Source: Clostridiales bacterium Firm_16
GTDB taxonomy: Bacteria; Bacillota; Clostridia; Saccharofermentanales; Saccharofermentanaceae
Length of the DNA: 64,000 nt
Reading direction: 5' to 3'
Assembly (NCBI GenBank): GCA_001604185.1
Contig: LVAV01000066.1
Coordinates: 1-64,000 of the forward strand
This document shows positions 53,335 to 62,701 of this stretch, piece after piece. The notes beneath the pieces were generated by a model that saw only the letters and a list, made by a program, of their open reading frames with translations, had not been told where the DNA came from and did no database searches. A program made the translations under genes and the position numbers. Numbering within the stretch: position 1 is the stretch's first letter; every line of letters starts with the position of its first letter.

Positions 53335-55794
53335 TCAGTTTCCGGCCAGGGACTGGTTGATCCGTTTCTGCAATCTTGCGATCGTTTCGTCAGCGGATTC
53401 GGTGCCCTTCATGTAGCCGGAGGTTTCTTCGAGTACGATCGTGTACAGTTCCGCATCCGGCATCACGATCTCTTCGTGATTTCGGATCTTCTGCTCGCAT
53501 TCGGCGACCTTCTCATGGGGGAGAGGAACAATGTTGGCGGGATCATAGATCAGATCTTCCTGGAAAATCGCGTACCAGTAATCTCTGTGGTTGGTAGGAT
53601 GTTCGAAGGCGTCCAGCGTCTCCTGAATAATCGACAACTTGAAGTTCGAGTTCTTTTCAAGCGAGAATCGGATGAATGCCCAGGCGCCGTCGGCCTGTTC
53701 CCGGGTCGCCGATGAGGAGATGCGGAACTGCCTGGAAGCATGGACCAGACCGGTGTTTCCGCCGGAGGCAGAGGGGAATGCGATCTGTCTGCCGGTTGTG
53801 TCTGGGTAGTAGAATGACGGTCCTCCGTATGGGTCCCGGAACTCGACGCTCATGTTGACCAGATCAGAGTGAATGAGCGAAGCAGCCACCTTCGGAAGGT
53901 AGTTGCCGTTCTGAGAGAAATCCTTCGGGTTGTTTTCCGAGATCAGGTAGGTCCCGGCGATCTCCAGAAGGGCGCGGAACTGTGGGTCGTTGAGATCCAC
54001 GGTGCCGTCGTTTTTTCTAAAGGAGGAAAGATCCCGGCTCAGAGCGTAGTACAGGAAAGTTTCTGAGGTCATGTTCGAAGTCAGCAGATCGACTTCGTTG
54101 TTCTTCAGGAAAGCAAGCAAGTTCGTATAACTGTTTTCCTTCGCCAGGGCTTCGGCCATTTTGCCGCTTCCCAGGGCGGTGTAGTTCTCGGAGAACTCCA
54201 GTTCGGAAGTTTCCAGGGGCACGGCGTACAGATGGTCGTTCTTGCCGATGGACCGGGACACGGACTCCAGATAAAGCGCCTGCCATGCGGGGTCTTCCTT
54301 CTGCCAGTAAGGCAGAAGATCCCGGAAGTATTCTTTGTGGGCAAAAACTTCGTCATAGGATTTATAGACTTTCGGTCCGGAAGAGGTCTGCGTGATCCGG
54401 TTGTTTTCCTGCCCATCATCCAGCAAAAGAACCGGGCCCTGGCCGGACTTGAGTTTCTTGTTGAGATCATCCACGAGGGCATTGCAGTAGGTGATCTGGT
54501 CGAAGATTCCGTCTGTGCGGTACGGGCGGGCGTCGACCCGCAGTGAATCGTCGTCGATTTCGATATAGTAGTCTTCGTTTGTGTGATTGAACTCATAAAC
54601 GAGTCCCATGAATTCGTGGTCACTGAACCGGTCAACACCGGAGAGCGAGATCACAGTACGCCCTTCACGGGGATCCTCGGAGGGGACGAGCAGGGTGGTG
54701 TATCCGTCCCAGCCGGTGTTAAAGACTATGATCTTCTGGCCGTCCGGGGAGATGGCCACTTGTTGTGTGTTGTTGAATCCGGACCAGTCGATGTCGGTGT
54801 CCTGCCATAGGAGTAAGCAGGACCACTCGTTGGTTTTACGGTCCATTTTCCAGATTCCGATATAGTCGACGAGATACTGTGCCGTCTCGGTGACGATAGA
54901 CTGCCATACAGTGGAAGGTGCATCCAGATAATGGGTGAGATAAAGACCGCCTTTGTCCTCTATGCGGGACAAGACGATGCTGTTGAGTGTGCCATCGTAC
55001 AGGGTCATGACATGGAACTGGTCATCGATATACCATCCGCCGAGGAGTTCGGAGTCCGGGGTAACAGCGTTGAGGAGCTTGCCATCGTAAGAGATGGTGC
55101 ATATTGTCGGCGTTCCTACGACGCCGGAAAGGGATACCGGCCAGAAGTCCATGTGGAGTCCTTCTTCCGTCGCATCGATCAGATGTATATTTCCGAGATC
55201 ACGGTAACCGATGGGGGAGGGGAACTTGATCACGAGATTCATCTTCTTCGTGGTCTGGTCCACGGCATAGACATGGACGAGCCTGTCTTCATAGCCGAAG
55301 GTCATGAGATGAAGAGCGCCGTCTTTATAGTACATGCCGAGAATGGACTGAAGCTCGTCGAATAAGTCCGGGTTGCTCTCGTCCAGTTCGATCGTCTGAA
55401 GGTGATTGCCTTCGTAGTCGAACTGGATCAGTTTGCCGGAATGAATACACATCCAGACTCCGTCATCCAGACAGCAGGTGGCTTCCGGGATCGTACTGTG
55501 AAAAGTCGGATCGACGGCCAGCATGTTCAGTTCGATCTGTTTGTAGAAGGGGACGTCTTTCAGAAGGTCAAGGGAAGGTCCTTCAAACGCACTTAAGGAT
55601 TCCACCTTTTTTGAAGTGGAATCCTGGTCTGTAGAAGATGTATTTTCAGAAGAGATGCTTCCCAGATCGATTCGGTCATCTTCCGTTTCGGTCGGACCCG
55701 GATCGGTGGAACCTCCCTTCTTACAGCTGCATAGCAGGGTAGGAGCAAGCATCCCGCACACAAGGAGCAGTGCCAATGCACTTCGGATTTTCAT
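53335..55794 (-). CDS. propeller-like/solute-binding fusion lipoprotein, first paralogue, 819 aa
   Basis: Promoter-proximal member of the trio; GAGGAT ribosome site; lipobox LLCSC. Shared features: ETEDDRIDLGS linker, blades about 80-380 (DGVWMCIHSGKLIQFDYEGN; DGQKIIVFNTGWDGYTTLLV), solute-binding-like half (EFNHTNEDYYIEIDDDSLRV; YFRDLLPYWQKEDPAWQALY; HLYAVPLETSELEFSENY; GAWAFIRFSLEKNSNFKLSI). A 166-bp GC-rich gap separates it from the second paralogue. The same C-terminal RLQKRINQ segment is kept in all three. No ligand can be assigned. Confidence 0.8.
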   Translation of the reverse strand: MKIRSALALLLVCGMLAPTLLCSCKKGGSTDPGPTETEDDRIDLGSISSENTSSTDQDSTSKKVESLSAFEGPSLDLLKDVPFYKQIELNMLAVDPTFHSTIPEATCCLDDGVWMCIHSGKLIQFDYEGNHLQTIELDESNPDLFDELQSILGMYYKDGALHLMTFGYEDRLVHVYAVDQTTKKMNLVIKFPSPIGYRDLGNIHLIDATEEGLHMDFWPVSLSGVVGTPTICTISYDGKLLNAVTPDSELLGGWYIDDQFHVMTLYDGTLNSIVLSRIEDKGGLYLTHYLDAPSTVWQSIVTETAQYLVDYIGIWKMDRKTNEWSCLLLWQDTDIDWSGFNNTQQVAISPDGQKIIVFNTGWDGYTTLLVPSEDPREGRTVISLSGVDRFSDHEFMGLVYEFNHTNEDYYIEIDDDSLRVDARPYRTDGIFDQITYCNALVDDLNKKLKSGQGPVLLLDDGQENNRITQTSSGPKVYKSYDEVFAHKEYFRDLLPYWQKEDPAWQALYLESVSRSIGKNDHLYAVPLETSELEFSENYTALGSGKMAEALAKENSYTNLLAFLKNNEVDLLTSNMTSETFLYYALSRDLSSFRKNDGTVDLNDPQFRALLEIAGTYLISENNPKDFSQNGNYLPKVAASLIHSDLVNMSVEFRDPYGGPSFYYPDTTGRQIAFPSASGGNTGLVHASRQFRISSSATREQADGAWAFIRFSLEKNSNFKLSIIQETLDAFEHPTNHRDYWYAIFQEDLIYDPANIVPLPHEKVAECEQKIRNHEEIVMPDAELYTIVLEETSGYMKGTESADETIARLQKRINQSLAGN

Positions 55795-55991
55795 AAACAG
55801 ATCCTCTTTCCGCTTTTTTCTTCCCTACCTTTCTATCAGACTTTCAACCCTTAACCCTAATCCCATAATTCTTTGTGCGGGCCCGAATGTGAGCCGCGCG
55901 GTTTTCTTATTATCTGCGAGCGCCGGTCGTACGCTTCCGGGCTCATAGAACGAGTGCGGGCCGCGCCCGCTGTTCTTACAAAAGCAAGTGC

Positions 55992-56023
55992 AAGCCGCGC
56001 CCTCCGTCGGGAGGGTACGGCCT
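55992..56023 (-). terminator. hairpin downstream of the HtrA gene
   Basis: AGGCCG-CCCTCC / GGAGGG-GCGGCTT (reading minus) forms a strong stem with a bulge; the following minus-strand sequence is only weakly T-rich. Confidence 0.45.
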
Positions 56024-56032
56024 GTTTATTGA

Positions 56033-57916
56033 TCAACCTTGTTTCGCCGACTGTGTGGAAGGAACCTGCTGTTCCTCTACAGTGAGCTCAAGCTCGATAT
56101 AGTCACCCTGGCGATAAACCTTGAGAGTCATTTTGCCGCCAATGCCTGTAGCATCGATCGCAGACCGGAGTGCTTCACTGGTGGGCACTTCTTTGCCGTT
56201 GATCTCGGTGATGATATCGTTGGCCTCGATGCCTGCTTTATCTGCCGGTCCGCCTTCAAGGACTTCCGCAATCGCGATACCTTCCGGAATACCGTAGCTC
56301 TGCATTTTGCTGGTAACGGCCTGGCAGGTGACGCCGATATAAGGCTTGGAAACAAAACCTGTCTCGATGATGTCCAGGATGACATCTTTGACTGAATTCA
56401 TCGGGATGGCAAAACCGATATTCTCGATGGATGCTTCACCCTGTGCGCCGGCGTTGGAATACTTGGCATTGGTGATACCGATCACTTCGCCGTACATATT
56501 GAAGAGTGCGCCGCCGGAGTTACCGGAGTTGATGGCACAGTCTGTCTGGATCAGATTCATCGGTGTCTTCTCGATGGTGACTTCGCGGTTCAGGGCGCTG
56601 ACGCAGCCTGCGGTCAGGGAGAAGGTGAGTTCGCCCAGCGGATTACCGATGGCCAGGACTTCGTCACCGACGTTCATGTGGTCGGAGTTACCGAGGACGA
56701 CAGGAGTGAGACCTGTGGCTTCGATCTTCAGGACAGCCAAGTCATTGTTCTCGTCGTAGCCGATGAATGCAGCGTCATAGGACTTGCCGTCGTAGGTGGT
56801 GACCTTGATGGAAGAAGAACCTTCTACTACGTGGTAGTTGGTCACGATGTAGCCGTCATCGGAGAAGATGAATCCGGATCCGGAAGCGGCGGCGGTGGTC
56901 TTGTAACCGTAGTAGTTGTAGTCGATGGATGTTGTGATACCGACGGTGGAGTTCACGTTGGCTGCGTAGATCTCAGCGGCAGAGTGCTTCTGGTTGGTAT
57001 CGATGTTCGCGGTGTTGATCGCGGTATAGTCGCGCTGACCCTGGAGGATCGTGGACTGTCCGTTGTTCGAACCCTTGTTGTCGGAATCACCGGAATCGCC
57101 GGCGTCTTCGTTTCTGGCAATCTTCTTCGCTGCGGCGATGGCTTCTTCCTTCGCCTGGTTGGACCAGTTTCTGGCCAGGAGAGCGACGGCGGTTCCGCCT
57201 GCCAGTGCACCGATCAGGGAGAAGGATACAGCCAGTGCGGCGAGCCTTGCGCCACCCTTACTCTTCTTCTCGGAAGAACGGGACTTCTGGGTGGACTGCT
57301 GTGTCGATTGTACCGGCATGGGCTGGTGAGCCTGCTGCGCGGAAGCCTGATGCGGCTGCGACGACAGTGTCGGTTGTGTCGACAGTGTCGGTTGAGTCGG
57401 CGCGAACTGGTGCGGCTGCATAGTCAGTTGCAGCTGGTACTGTGGCTGAGTTGCTGCCGGGCGAGTGACGGTCTGGTCAACGGTCGGCTGTGCGGGACGT
57501 ACAGCTTCCGGCTGCTGCGAGGTGATCTGCGTTGTAACCGGGCGCGTGATGGGCTCCTGCGGCTCGATCGGACGAGATGCATTCGATGTAGCCACCGGCT
57601 GCGGATTCAGGCTTGGTGCCAGACCCGGGGTCTGACTATAATTCGATGTGGTGGGAAGCGGGGCCGGCGAACTCTGGGAGTTCAGACTCGCTGCCACGAT
57701 CGGGCCCGGATTGGAGTTCGCCATCTGCTGGGCGATTACGGAACCCGGACGCTGCGGCGCGGGGGAAACCGTCTGCTCGGAAGTTGACGTGGTCTGGTTC
57801 TGCATATTGGCATGGGAAAGTGCCGGAGAAACCTCTCGGGCTGCTCCCTCAGAGTCAGTATTGGCGGAAGATCCCAACTGAGATAAGTTGTTGTTGTTTA
57901 AATCGTTGATAGACAT
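56033..57916 (-). CDS. HtrA/DegP-type membrane serine protease with PDZ domain, 627 aa
   Basis: Start at MSINDL, with AAAGGAG 9 nt upstream; upstream Mets are too close or beyond it. A Gln/Pro/Ser/Thr-rich cytoplasmic region of about 200 residues precedes one transmembrane helix (about 222-245). The trypsin-like domain follows with His in TNYHVVEG, Asp in NNDLAVLK and Ser in NSGNSGGALF, then one PDZ domain (PYIGVTCQAVTSKM; GPADKAGIEANDIITEINGK). It degrades or refolds damaged secreted proteins. The long disordered N-terminus is unusual. Promoter -10 and TGTCAC repeats lie upstream. Confidence 0.92.
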   Translation of the reverse strand: MSINDLNNNNLSQLGSSANTDSEGAAREVSPALSHANMQNQTTSTSEQTVSPAPQRPGSVIAQQMANSNPGPIVAASLNSQSSPAPLPTTSNYSQTPGLAPSLNPQPVATSNASRPIEPQEPITRPVTTQITSQQPEAVRPAQPTVDQTVTRPAATQPQYQLQLTMQPHQFAPTQPTLSTQPTLSSQPHQASAQQAHQPMPVQSTQQSTQKSRSSEKKSKGGARLAALAVSFSLIGALAGGTAVALLARNWSNQAKEEAIAAAKKIARNEDAGDSGDSDNKGSNNGQSTILQGQRDYTAINTANIDTNQKHSAAEIYAANVNSTVGITTSIDYNYYGYKTTAAASGSGFIFSDDGYIVTNYHVVEGSSSIKVTTYDGKSYDAAFIGYDENNDLAVLKIEATGLTPVVLGNSDHMNVGDEVLAIGNPLGELTFSLTAGCVSALNREVTIEKTPMNLIQTDCAINSGNSGGALFNMYGEVIGITNAKYSNAGAQGEASIENIGFAIPMNSVKDVILDIIETGFVSKPYIGVTCQAVTSKMQSYGIPEGIAIAEVLEGGPADKAGIEANDIITEINGKEVPTSEALRSAIDATGIGGKMTLKVYRQGDYIELELTVEEQQVPSTQSAKQG

Positions 57917-57962
57917 AAGCATCTGCTCCTTTCGATTTAGTGGATCGTTCATCCACTTACAG

Positions 57963-57993
57963 ATTATACTCTAGTCTGGCAACCTTAAACCAA
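57963..57993 (-). promoter_or_regulatory. promoter of the HtrA gene
   Basis: Minus strand TATAAT at 57963-57968; the best -35 (TGGTTT or TTGGTT near 57987-57993) has a long 18-19-bp spacer. Confidence 0.5.
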
Positions 57994-58000
57994 CTTAAAA

Positions 58001-58022
58001 TGTCACATTACAAAAGTGTCAC
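58001..58022. promoter_or_regulatory. paired TGTCAC direct repeats, possible activator site
   Basis: TGTCAC at 58001-58006 and 58017-58022, 16 bp apart, right upstream of the weak -35 of htrA. Position suits a response-regulator dimer; the regulator is unknown. Confidence 0.35.
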
Positions 58023-58136
58023 TTTTACGCCTACTGTCAAATACCACTGAGGTGGGTGGTGCGTGGGTGCTGAGAGGGGAGGGAAGATGGAAGTGGCGCG
58101 AGAGCTTTTCACACAGAAAGATTCGAAGCAGTGGGG

Positions 58137-58441
58137 TTCTACGCTAGGATCTGCGTCGCTGCAAAAAAACCGCACCACGCAGAATAACGCCTCGAAATTC
58201 TACACCCGGATCTACGTTGCTGCAAAAAAACCGCACCACGCAGAATAATGCCCCGAAATTCTACACCCGGATCTGCGTCGCTGCAAAAAAGCCGCACCAC
58301 GCAGAATAACGCCTCGAAATTCTACACCCGGATCTACGTCGCTGCAAAAAAACCGCACCACGCAGAATAATGCCTCGAAATTCTACACCCGGATCTGCGT
58401 CGCTGCAAAAAAACCGCATCACGCAGAACAGTGTCTCGGGA
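58137..58441. repeat. five tandem 61-bp units in a divergent intergenic region
   Basis: Units start at 58137, 58198, 58259, 58320 and 58381 (period 61). Each holds GGATCTGCGTCGCTGC, an A6-A7 tract, CCGCACCACGCAGAATAA, and CTCGAAATTCTACACC. Odd units have CTGCGT and AATAAC; even units have CTACGT and AATAAT, so the array grew by copying a 122-bp dimer. CTGCGT can pair with ACGCAG in odd units across the A-tract. The period is not a multiple of 3 and the unit is noncoding. Confidence 0.9.
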
Positions 58442-58511
58442 ATGCGACGCGGCGCAGTGCGGAAATTAATAATCTTAGACATTACATCTTTACTACATAT
58501 GCGCGCGAGTG

Positions 58512-58541
58512 TTGGACATCTCCGCGCGTGGCTGATATAGT
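58512..58541 (+). promoter_or_regulatory. promoter of the Lys/Thr/Pro-repeat operon
   Basis: TTGGAC (58512-58517), 18 bp, TGA-TATAGT (58533-58541). The gap to the start GTG is 39 bp, so the earlier ATG at 58551 lies too near the transcription start. Confidence 0.65.
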
Positions 58542-58580
58542 GAATTTAAGATGGAGAGTTATATTCTGGAGGGGTGTAAC

Positions 58581-59237
58581 GTGGTAAAGAAAATCATTGC
58601 GACTGTTTTGGGCCTGGCGGACGCAGTCCTGCTGGGGATCATCATATACTCGATTGCGACGAGCGGGGCGGCGAAGTCCGTCGCGCAGGGGACCGGCTCG
58701 ATGCCGACCGGAAGTGACGTTTCGGTGACGGAGACGACGAAGACGCCCACCAAGAAGGTGACGAAGGCGCCGACGAAGTCTACTACGAAAGCGCCCACAA
58801 AGAAGGTAACGAAGGCGCCGACGAAGTCTACTACAAAGACGCCCACCAAGAAGGTGACGAAGGCGCCGACGAAAGCCACGACAAAAGCGCCTACCAAGAA
58901 GGTGACGAAGGCACCGACGAAAGCCACTACAAAAGCGCCTACCAAGAAGGTTACGAAGGCGCCTACGAAGTCCACGACAAAAGCGCCTACCAAGAAGGTG
59001 ACGAAGGCGCCGACGAAGGCCACTACGAAAGCGCCTACCAAGAAGGTAACGAAGGCACCGACGAAGGCCCCGACAAAAGCACCCACCAAGAAAGTGACGA
59101 AGGCACCTACGAAGGCACCGACCAAATCGGCGACCAAGTCACTGACCGTGACCTCGGTTTTGCCGACGAAGGCCGATGCGACGATCCCCGCTAAGCCCAA
59201 GATCCCGGCCCGGCAGGTAAGGAGGTGGAGCTTATGA
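58581..59237 (+). CDS. membrane-anchored protein of Lys/Thr/Pro/Ala repeats, 218 aa
   Basis: GTG start after GGAGGGG; MKKIIAT-like N-terminus with one hydrophobic helix (about 5-25), then a Ser/Thr-rich linker. Residues about 50-190 are 16-residue repeats of the form APTKKVTKAPTKATTK, strongly basic and disordered, encoded by 48-bp DNA repeats. Function probably structural: binding of acidic wall polymers such as teichoic acids, or a spacer. The stop overlaps the start of the next gene (ATGA). The same KKVT/PT theme appears in linkers at 19.1 and 22.1 kb. The DNA repeats make this locus prone to length change. Confidence 0.75.
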   Translation: MVKKIIATVLGLADAVLLGIIIYSIATSGAAKSVAQGTGSMPTGSDVSVTETTKTPTKKVTKAPTKSTTKAPTKKVTKAPTKSTTKTPTKKVTKAPTKATTKAPTKKVTKAPTKATTKAPTKKVTKAPTKSTTKAPTKKVTKAPTKATTKAPTKKVTKAPTKAPTKAPTKKVTKAPTKAPTKSATKSLTVTSVLPTKADATIPAKPKIPARQVRRWSL

Positions 59238-62200
59238 TGTGCAGAAAGTGTGGAACACGCTTAACGACCGATATGCAAAAATGCCCGAACTGCGGTGCGT
59301 ATGTTTTTGATGAGATGGAGACTCCGGACGCTCTGCTCTCGGATGCTACCGTGACTACGCCGTCCTATATGAGTGACGACGGATTCATCGACGAATCCCT
59401 CCTCGAAGAAGAAGAGTTTTTCGCAAGCGGAATGGCGGACGGCGCGTCCAGTCCTTGGTTTAAGCCGGCCACGACGCCGGTGGAGCCGGAAGAGAAAACA
59501 GCACCCACGCCCGCTCCTGCACCAGTAGTGCCGGAGGAGCCCGCGCCAGTAGTGCCGGAGGAGCCCGCGCCAGTAGTGCCGGAGGAGCCTGCACCAGTAG
59601 TGCCGGAGGAGCCCACGCCAGTTGCACAGGAAGAGCCTGCTCCAGCACCGGTTGTTGAGGAGACTCCTGCTGCTCCGATATTTGCACAGCCCCCGGAGAC
59701 ACCGGTTGTTGAGGAGCCCGTGGCTGAAGAACCCGTGGTCGAACCTGTTGTTGAAGAAAACCCGGTTGCCCCGGAAGAACCTGCAGCCGAACCGGAATTA
59801 GTGGCACCACTACTTTCGGAACCTGAATTTGAACCGATAGAGTCTCTACAGGAAACGGCTCCTGCAGCTGTGGTTGAAGAACCCGCGGTGGCGGAGCAGC
59901 CTGCGACGATTTCGGAAGAACCTGCGCAGCAACCCGCAGTGGTCCACCCCGCTGCAACCCAGCCCGCGCCGCAGCAGCCCGCGCAGCACCCCGCGTTGCG
60001 CCCGCAGCCGACCCCGCCCGACACACCGAAGAAAAGTCCTTTTCTGACGATACTCTGCATCGTACTGGCGGTGATCATGGTAGTAGAAGTCTGCGTGGCA
60101 GGATTCTGGAAACCGGGATGGTTCCGCAGCGAGGAGAAATCCTCAGAACCGACCAGCGTCTCCGGACAGAAGAACGTCCGGGACCTCCCGAAAGATGAGA
60201 TCAGCAAAGACCAGCCCGTGGTAGAACAAAACCACGTCACAGTGGATGCGGGCTGTTTTGACTTAGAAGGCAAACAACTCACCGCCAAAGTCGAGGATAA
60301 GGGAACCGGCAAGGCAGACGACGGAACGGAATATCACCAGTTCGAGATCAACCTCGGCGACAAGCACGAGTTCGACGACCCGGTGCTCCTCCGATTTCCC
60401 GCTGACGACCCGGCCCACACCGTAGTGACCCACTACGATGCCGCCACCGACAGCTGGATTCCCCTTGCGACTTACGAAGACAAGGAGAACGGCGGCGTGT
60501 ACGTACTCACCCGAAGCTGCAGTCCTTTTCGCGTAGAATACTCCGCCGAAGGCCCCCTCTATGTGGTCACGGACAAGGGCACCCCGAACGCGCGCCTGGT
60601 GCTGAGCCGCAACTGGAAAAACATCCTTTTCACGACCGCGGACCCGCTCTTCGCCGACACCATCAAGAACGTGACCGATCTGAAAAAGAACTTCGTCATC
60701 GCTGTTCCCGAGGTCGCAGAAGACCGCACACCGGAACAGGCGATGGATGCTTTTAACGAGGCCAGCGGCTGGTGGTCCCTCATCTCCCCGCTGATCGACG
60801 TCAGCGTAGGCCTGGTTCCTATGGAAAAAGCGCCGGTAGACATCGTCCTGGTGAACGGGAAGTTTGCGCCGTTCCAGAACACCTTCCGCGCCGACCTGGC
60901 GGAGGCCATGACAGACATCTCGATCCTGACAATGGGTCTGCAGGTCATCTCCGATTCCTACCAGTACGGTTTCGAGTCCAAGACTACGGCCCTCAACGCC
61001 TACAAAAACCTGATGACCAACTCCGGCACATTCTACTCGATGTGGACCGGCTACGGCTCCCCGGCACTGACCCTGGGCTTCCTGGGCGTGACGATCTTTT
61101 CGATGGAGCTGGACTACATGATATCCTATGCCCAGGACACTCAGGTAGAGATCTCAACCAACGTTTTTAATTCCTACTATAAGAACATCCACCCCTTCGA
61201 CTGGCACTACTGGTATGACCTCTACGTCAATTCTTTCTGGCAGTCCGATATGGATACCAAGGCCGCGATGGACAAAGTGAACAAGGGCATCGACGACTAT
61301 TGCAACGAGTTTTGGGAGCTCTCGAAAAACACTAACAACGAGGACTTCATTTTTGCCGTGGCGGAGTCGGACTACAAGAACTTCTTCGAACTGACAGACG
61401 AACAGAAGGATAAGCTCACGGCGGAACTGAAGATCTATATCCGCCGCCGTTTCGCCAAAGAAGTCCTGCCGAAGATCGAGCGTTTCGTGATGGAGCGGAC
61501 CGAAGAACAGCTCCGCAAAAAATGCGCCTCCGTGGTAGAGCCTTTTAACCGGGAACTGTGCATCCGCATCGAGGAAACCGTGGATCTGACTACTTCCCAG
61601 ATGCCCCAGTACCGTGGCTGCGTGCTGGCTTTCGGTAAGGGAGACACCGTCATCACCAACGACGGCTGGACTCTGGAAACTCCGAGCAAGGACGACGCGG
61701 AAACCGATGACGGCTGGTCCCTGGATTTCAACTGCACGGACTATGGCTGGATGTGCGCGAACCTGCCGGACACGCTCTATGTTTACGCTAGCAAATCGGA
61801 CATGAAGAAGAAGGCGAAGCCTCTTCTGAAGGTGCCTTTCGATCTGGAAACTTCCCAGAGCAAGAACCGTACCACCGTGATCAATCTGTCGGAGACCAAC
61901 ACCTACGGATGGACGCTGACGCGTTTGAGCATCAACCCGAATTACGAGCCCGGTGATCCGGAGCGGGTGATCGAGTGGAGCGGTGATTCGACCCAGATCG
62001 TGGTGAAGTGGAAAGAGACTATAGATGACGTGGAGAAAGAGTACAGCGACATCACGGTGTGCTTCGGCGACTATGCGGATTTCCCGGAGGAATTCCAGTA
62101 CGCCACCTACTACGACAGTGAAACGAAGTCACCTTCCGCCCGTTCTCAGGACGCGAATGCGACGGTGAAGCTGGGCGGCAAATCCCAGAAGCTCTCGAAG

Positions 62201-62701
62201 GAGGCCTATTATCCGGAGGGATATAACGGACATCTCTTCAAGGGCGATAAGGTGATCCAGATGGCCGAGGAAGGAAAGACCATGACGGTGACCATCAACC
62301 GCGGCATCTACTCCCTGGTCTATCTGTACAAGGCGATCCCGGCTGAGGAGAAGGGTTCTGTGGAGCCGAAGATCGTCAACAATTGCAAAAACGGCTACGA
62401 GCTGAAGGATTTCCTGGATGTGTGGTACTGTGCCCTCGAGGCCGACGGGAAGGAATATACCGGCTACCTCAAGCTCGAGAAGGAAGGCAACAAGATCCGC
62501 TACACGCCTTACGACGATTATTCGCACTCCGATACCGCCCTTCTGGATTATAAGATAAAGGATGAGAAGACCCTGGTCCTCTCCCTGATGGTGCGCGACG
62601 AGCTCCGTACCGTAGAAGTGATCATGAAGGATAAGAACCATATGACCTTGAAAAACCCTAAGACCGGGGATTCCACGGATTTCACCCGGAGCGGACACTA
62701 A
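59234..62701 (+). CDS. large zinc-ribbon membrane protein with Pro/Glu-rich stalk, 1155 aa
   Basis: ATG at 59234 has GGAGG 8 nt upstream. Residues about 3-25 are a zinc ribbon (MCRKCGTRLTTDMQKCPNCG). An acidic stretch leads to Pro/Glu/Val repeats (PAPVVPEEPAPVVPEEP; about 90-260). One transmembrane helix lies near 266-292 (FLTILCIVLAVIMVVEVCVA). The 860-residue remainder is extracellular with no recognised domain: first a ZU5/beta-like part (VTVDAGCFDLEGKQLTAKVE), then helices, then beta-rich sequence ending in a lipocalin-like pattern (LKDFLDVWYCALEADGKEYT). Partner of the basic repeat protein encoded just upstream. Function unknown. Confidence 0.8.
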   Translation: MMCRKCGTRLTTDMQKCPNCGAYVFDEMETPDALLSDATVTTPSYMSDDGFIDESLLEEEEFFASGMADGASSPWFKPATTPVEPEEKTAPTPAPAPVVPEEPAPVVPEEPAPVVPEEPAPVVPEEPTPVAQEEPAPAPVVEETPAAPIFAQPPETPVVEEPVAEEPVVEPVVEENPVAPEEPAAEPELVAPLLSEPEFEPIESLQETAPAAVVEEPAVAEQPATISEEPAQQPAVVHPAATQPAPQQPAQHPALRPQPTPPDTPKKSPFLTILCIVLAVIMVVEVCVAGFWKPGWFRSEEKSSEPTSVSGQKNVRDLPKDEISKDQPVVEQNHVTVDAGCFDLEGKQLTAKVEDKGTGKADDGTEYHQFEINLGDKHEFDDPVLLRFPADDPAHTVVTHYDAATDSWIPLATYEDKENGGVYVLTRSCSPFRVEYSAEGPLYVVTDKGTPNARLVLSRNWKNILFTTADPLFADTIKNVTDLKKNFVIAVPEVAEDRTPEQAMDAFNEASGWWSLISPLIDVSVGLVPMEKAPVDIVLVNGKFAPFQNTFRADLAEAMTDISILTMGLQVISDSYQYGFESKTTALNAYKNLMTNSGTFYSMWTGYGSPALTLGFLGVTIFSMELDYMISYAQDTQVEISTNVFNSYYKNIHPFDWHYWYDLYVNSFWQSDMDTKAAMDKVNKGIDDYCNEFWELSKNTNNEDFIFAVAESDYKNFFELTDEQKDKLTAELKIYIRRRFAKEVLPKIERFVMERTEEQLRKKCASVVEPFNRELCIRIEETVDLTTSQMPQYRGCVLAFGKGDTVITNDGWTLETPSKDDAETDDGWSLDFNCTDYGWMCANLPDTLYVYASKSDMKKKAKPLLKVPFDLETSQSKNRTTVINLSETNTYGWTLTRLSINPNYEPGDPERVIEWSGDSTQIVVKWKETIDDVEKEYSDITVCFGDYADFPEEFQYATYYDSETKSPSARSQDANATVKLGGKSQKLSKEAYYPEGYNGHLFKGDKVIQMAEEGKTMTVTINRGIYSLVYLYKAIPAEEKGSVEPKIVNNCKNGYELKDFLDVWYCALEADGKEYTGYLKLEKEGNKIRYTPYDDYSHSDTALLDYKIKDEKTLVLSLMVRDELRTVEVIMKDKNHMTLKNPKTGDSTDFTRSGH

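Noticed and set aside
56678..57787. 369-codon frame opposite htrA
   Set aside because: Low-complexity shadow of the Gln/Pro-rich region; no start signals.
58137..58441. CRISPR array or coding repeats in the 61-bp array
   Set aside because: No unique spacers, period not divisible by three, and the short frames there lack ribosome sites.
58740..59140. Noncoding minisatellite
   Set aside because: The 48-bp units stay in frame inside an ORF with promoter, ribosome site and coupled downstream gene, so this is coding.
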